The translations under genes and the position numbers were made by a program. The notes beneath the pieces are model-generated. The model made no database searches. It was not told the origin of the DNA and saw nothing but the letters and a program-made list of their open reading frames with translations. From assembly GCA_016212785.1 (NCBI GenBank), contig JACRDW010000141.1, positions 1 through 11,294 of the forward strand: a stretch of DNA of 11,294 bases. The letters run 5' to 3'. Source of the stretch: Methanobacteriota archaeon. GTDB taxonomy: Archaea > Hydrothermarchaeota > Hydrothermarchaeia > Hydrothermarchaeales > JACRDW01. Positions 10,432 to 11,294 of this stretch are shown one piece after another; position 1 is the first letter of the stretch, and every line of letters begins with the position of its first letter.

Positions 10432-11294
10432 ATGAAAGAGAAACTGAAAATAAAAAAACTGGAGTCTCCAAGCCTAAAAATGGGCGACGTTGAGATAGAG
10501 TTCGGCGAGGTGGAGCCTTACTGGGAAGAACCCTTAGGTCCCACGCCCAAGCCGACTTTAGCAGACCTGAGAGAATGGGACATGAAGCTGCTCAACAGAT
10601 ATGAGCCTTTCTATTCTCCAATTTGCGACATGTGCTGCCACTGCGCCTATGGAAAGTGCGACTTGACGCACGGAAAGAAAGGCGCGTGCGGCATAGACAT
10701 AAAATCGCAGCAGGCAAGGATGATAGTTTTAGAGTCTGCGATTGGTGCAGCGTGCCACGGCGCTCATGCGAGGCACATGCTTGAGCACCAGATAAAGCGC
10801 CTGGGGAGGGACTACAAAATCGACATGGGCATGGACATAGCTACTGAGGCGCCTATTTACAGGACTATAATAGGAAAAAAACCAGAAACGCTGGGCGACC
10901 TGGAAGAAGGAATGGAGTACGCAGAGAGGGAAGTCCAGAACGTGCTCTCTTCTGTGCACGCAGGTCAGGAGAGCAGCAACAGGGATTTTGAGTCCAAGGC
11001 GCTGCACATAGGCATGATAGACAATCTCGTGAAAGAAATTGGTGATATAGCACAAATCGTGGGCTACGGCTTTCCGAGAGGAGACCCGGATGCCCCTCTC
11101 GTTGAGATAGGCGCAGGTACCATAGATGCTAAAAAGCCCGTAATTCTCATGATAGGTCACAACGTTGCCGCAGGAGCAGAGGTCATTACCTACGCAGAAG
11201 CCTTCAAAAAGCTCGACTCCATAGAAGTCGCCGGCATATGCTGCACTGCGCATGATTTGGCAAGGCGCAGCAGCAAGGCAAAGATAGTAGGACC
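10432..11294 (+). CDS. cdhA: CO dehydrogenase/acetyl-CoA synthase alpha subunit CdhA (N-terminal part; runs off the right edge)
   Basis: The first 287 residues of the archaeal CODH/ACS alpha subunit, which interconverts CO and CO2 at a nickel-iron C-cluster. The family-typical beginning is present: GDVEIEFGEVEPYWEEP at 18-34, then the cysteine cluster PICDMCCHCAYGKCDLT at 63-79 (C65, C68, C69, C71, C76) with GACGI at 84-88, which hold the B- and D-type iron-sulfur clusters. IGAACHGAHARHM at 104-116 and IGHNVAAGAE near 243-252 supply histidines near the active site. The full protein is normally around 800 residues, so the C-cluster ligands and the ferredoxin-like domain lie outside. The ATG at 10432 follows the upstream stop by 3 nt, with GGTGA in that stop region as ribosome binding site. 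The remaining cdh genes probably follow to the right. Confidence 0.95.
   Translation, partial: MKEKLKIKKLESPSLKMGDVEIEFGEVEPYWEEPLGPTPKPTLADLREWDMKLLNRYEPFYSPICDMCCHCAYGKCDLTHGKKGACGIDIKSQQARMIVLESAIGAACHGAHARHMLEHQIKRLGRDYKIDMGMDIATEAPIYRTIIGKKPETLGDLEEGMEYAEREVQNVLSSVHAGQESSNRDFESKALHIGMIDNLVKEIGDIAQIVGYGFPRGDPDAPLVEIGAGTIDAKKPVILMIGHNVAAGAEVITYAEAFKKLDSIEVAGICCTAHDLARRSSKAKIVG

Noticed and set aside
10729..11253. 174-codon minus-strand open frame at the right edge
   Set aside because: Antisense shadow of cdhA, whose sense frame contains clear CODH motifs.

Overview
This window comes from an archaeon, most likely of euryarchaeal type with an archaeal Wood-Ljungdahl (CO dehydrogenase/acetyl-CoA) pathway. 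The archaeal markers are both subunits of DNA topoisomerase VI, a UbiA-family ether-lipid prenyltransferase, TATA-type promoters placed for leaderless or short-leader transcripts, and two tRNA genes with canonical introns at position 37/38 flanked by bulge-helix-bulge motifs. I cannot name the lineage from the sequence alone.

Layout. (1) Positions 1-3286, all minus strand: a close-packed run read right to left. It holds a 93-112 aa unknown protein, a 267 aa unknown protein, 6-phospho-3-hexuloisomerase (HxlB), MoaD, MoaE, a YaaA/DUF6884-like protein, and the start of the CODH maturation ATPase CooC, which runs off the left edge. (2) Positions 3312-3361: a large inverted repeat separating this run from a plus-strand metallophosphoesterase (3362-4099), which converges on a minus-strand UbiA prenyltransferase (4070-4897). 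(3) Positions 4944-5227: tRNA-Gln(CTG) followed by hairpin-rich non-coding DNA containing a second, partial tRNA-Gln 3' end. (4) Positions 8553-5228, minus: an operon of a ribbon-helix-helix-like protein, Top6B and Top6A, with a 163 bp non-coding block between the two topoisomerase genes. (5) Positions 8652-9185, minus: intron-containing tRNA-Phe(GAA) and tRNA-Lys(CTT), with a second structured block and a partial tRNA-Lys 3' end between them. (6) Positions 9319 to the right edge, plus: an F420-dehydrogenase-beta (FrhB-like) protein and the first 287 codons of cdhA, the CODH/ACS alpha subunit.

How the genes fit together. CooC (nickel insertion into CODH), CdhA and the FrhB-like iron-sulfur flavoprotein point to CO dehydrogenase chemistry that may exchange electrons with F420. 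MoaD/MoaE make molybdopterin, needed for example by W/Mo formylmethanofuran dehydrogenase in the same pathway. HxlB belongs to the ribulose-monophosphate route that many archaea use to make pentoses.

The most unusual content is non-coding. Three blocks (5018-5111, 6332-6494, 8857-9073) are each bounded by 16-21 bp direct repeats. They carry terminal hairpins and share sequence with each other and with two partial copies (about 5130-5225 and 9191-9240). A mini-hairpin, CTTGC-N(2-4)-GCAAG, recurs six times, including inside both tRNA introns. The pattern fits a family of very short, protein-free insertion elements, two inserted at tRNA 3' ends and one exactly at the top6B/top6A stop-start junction.
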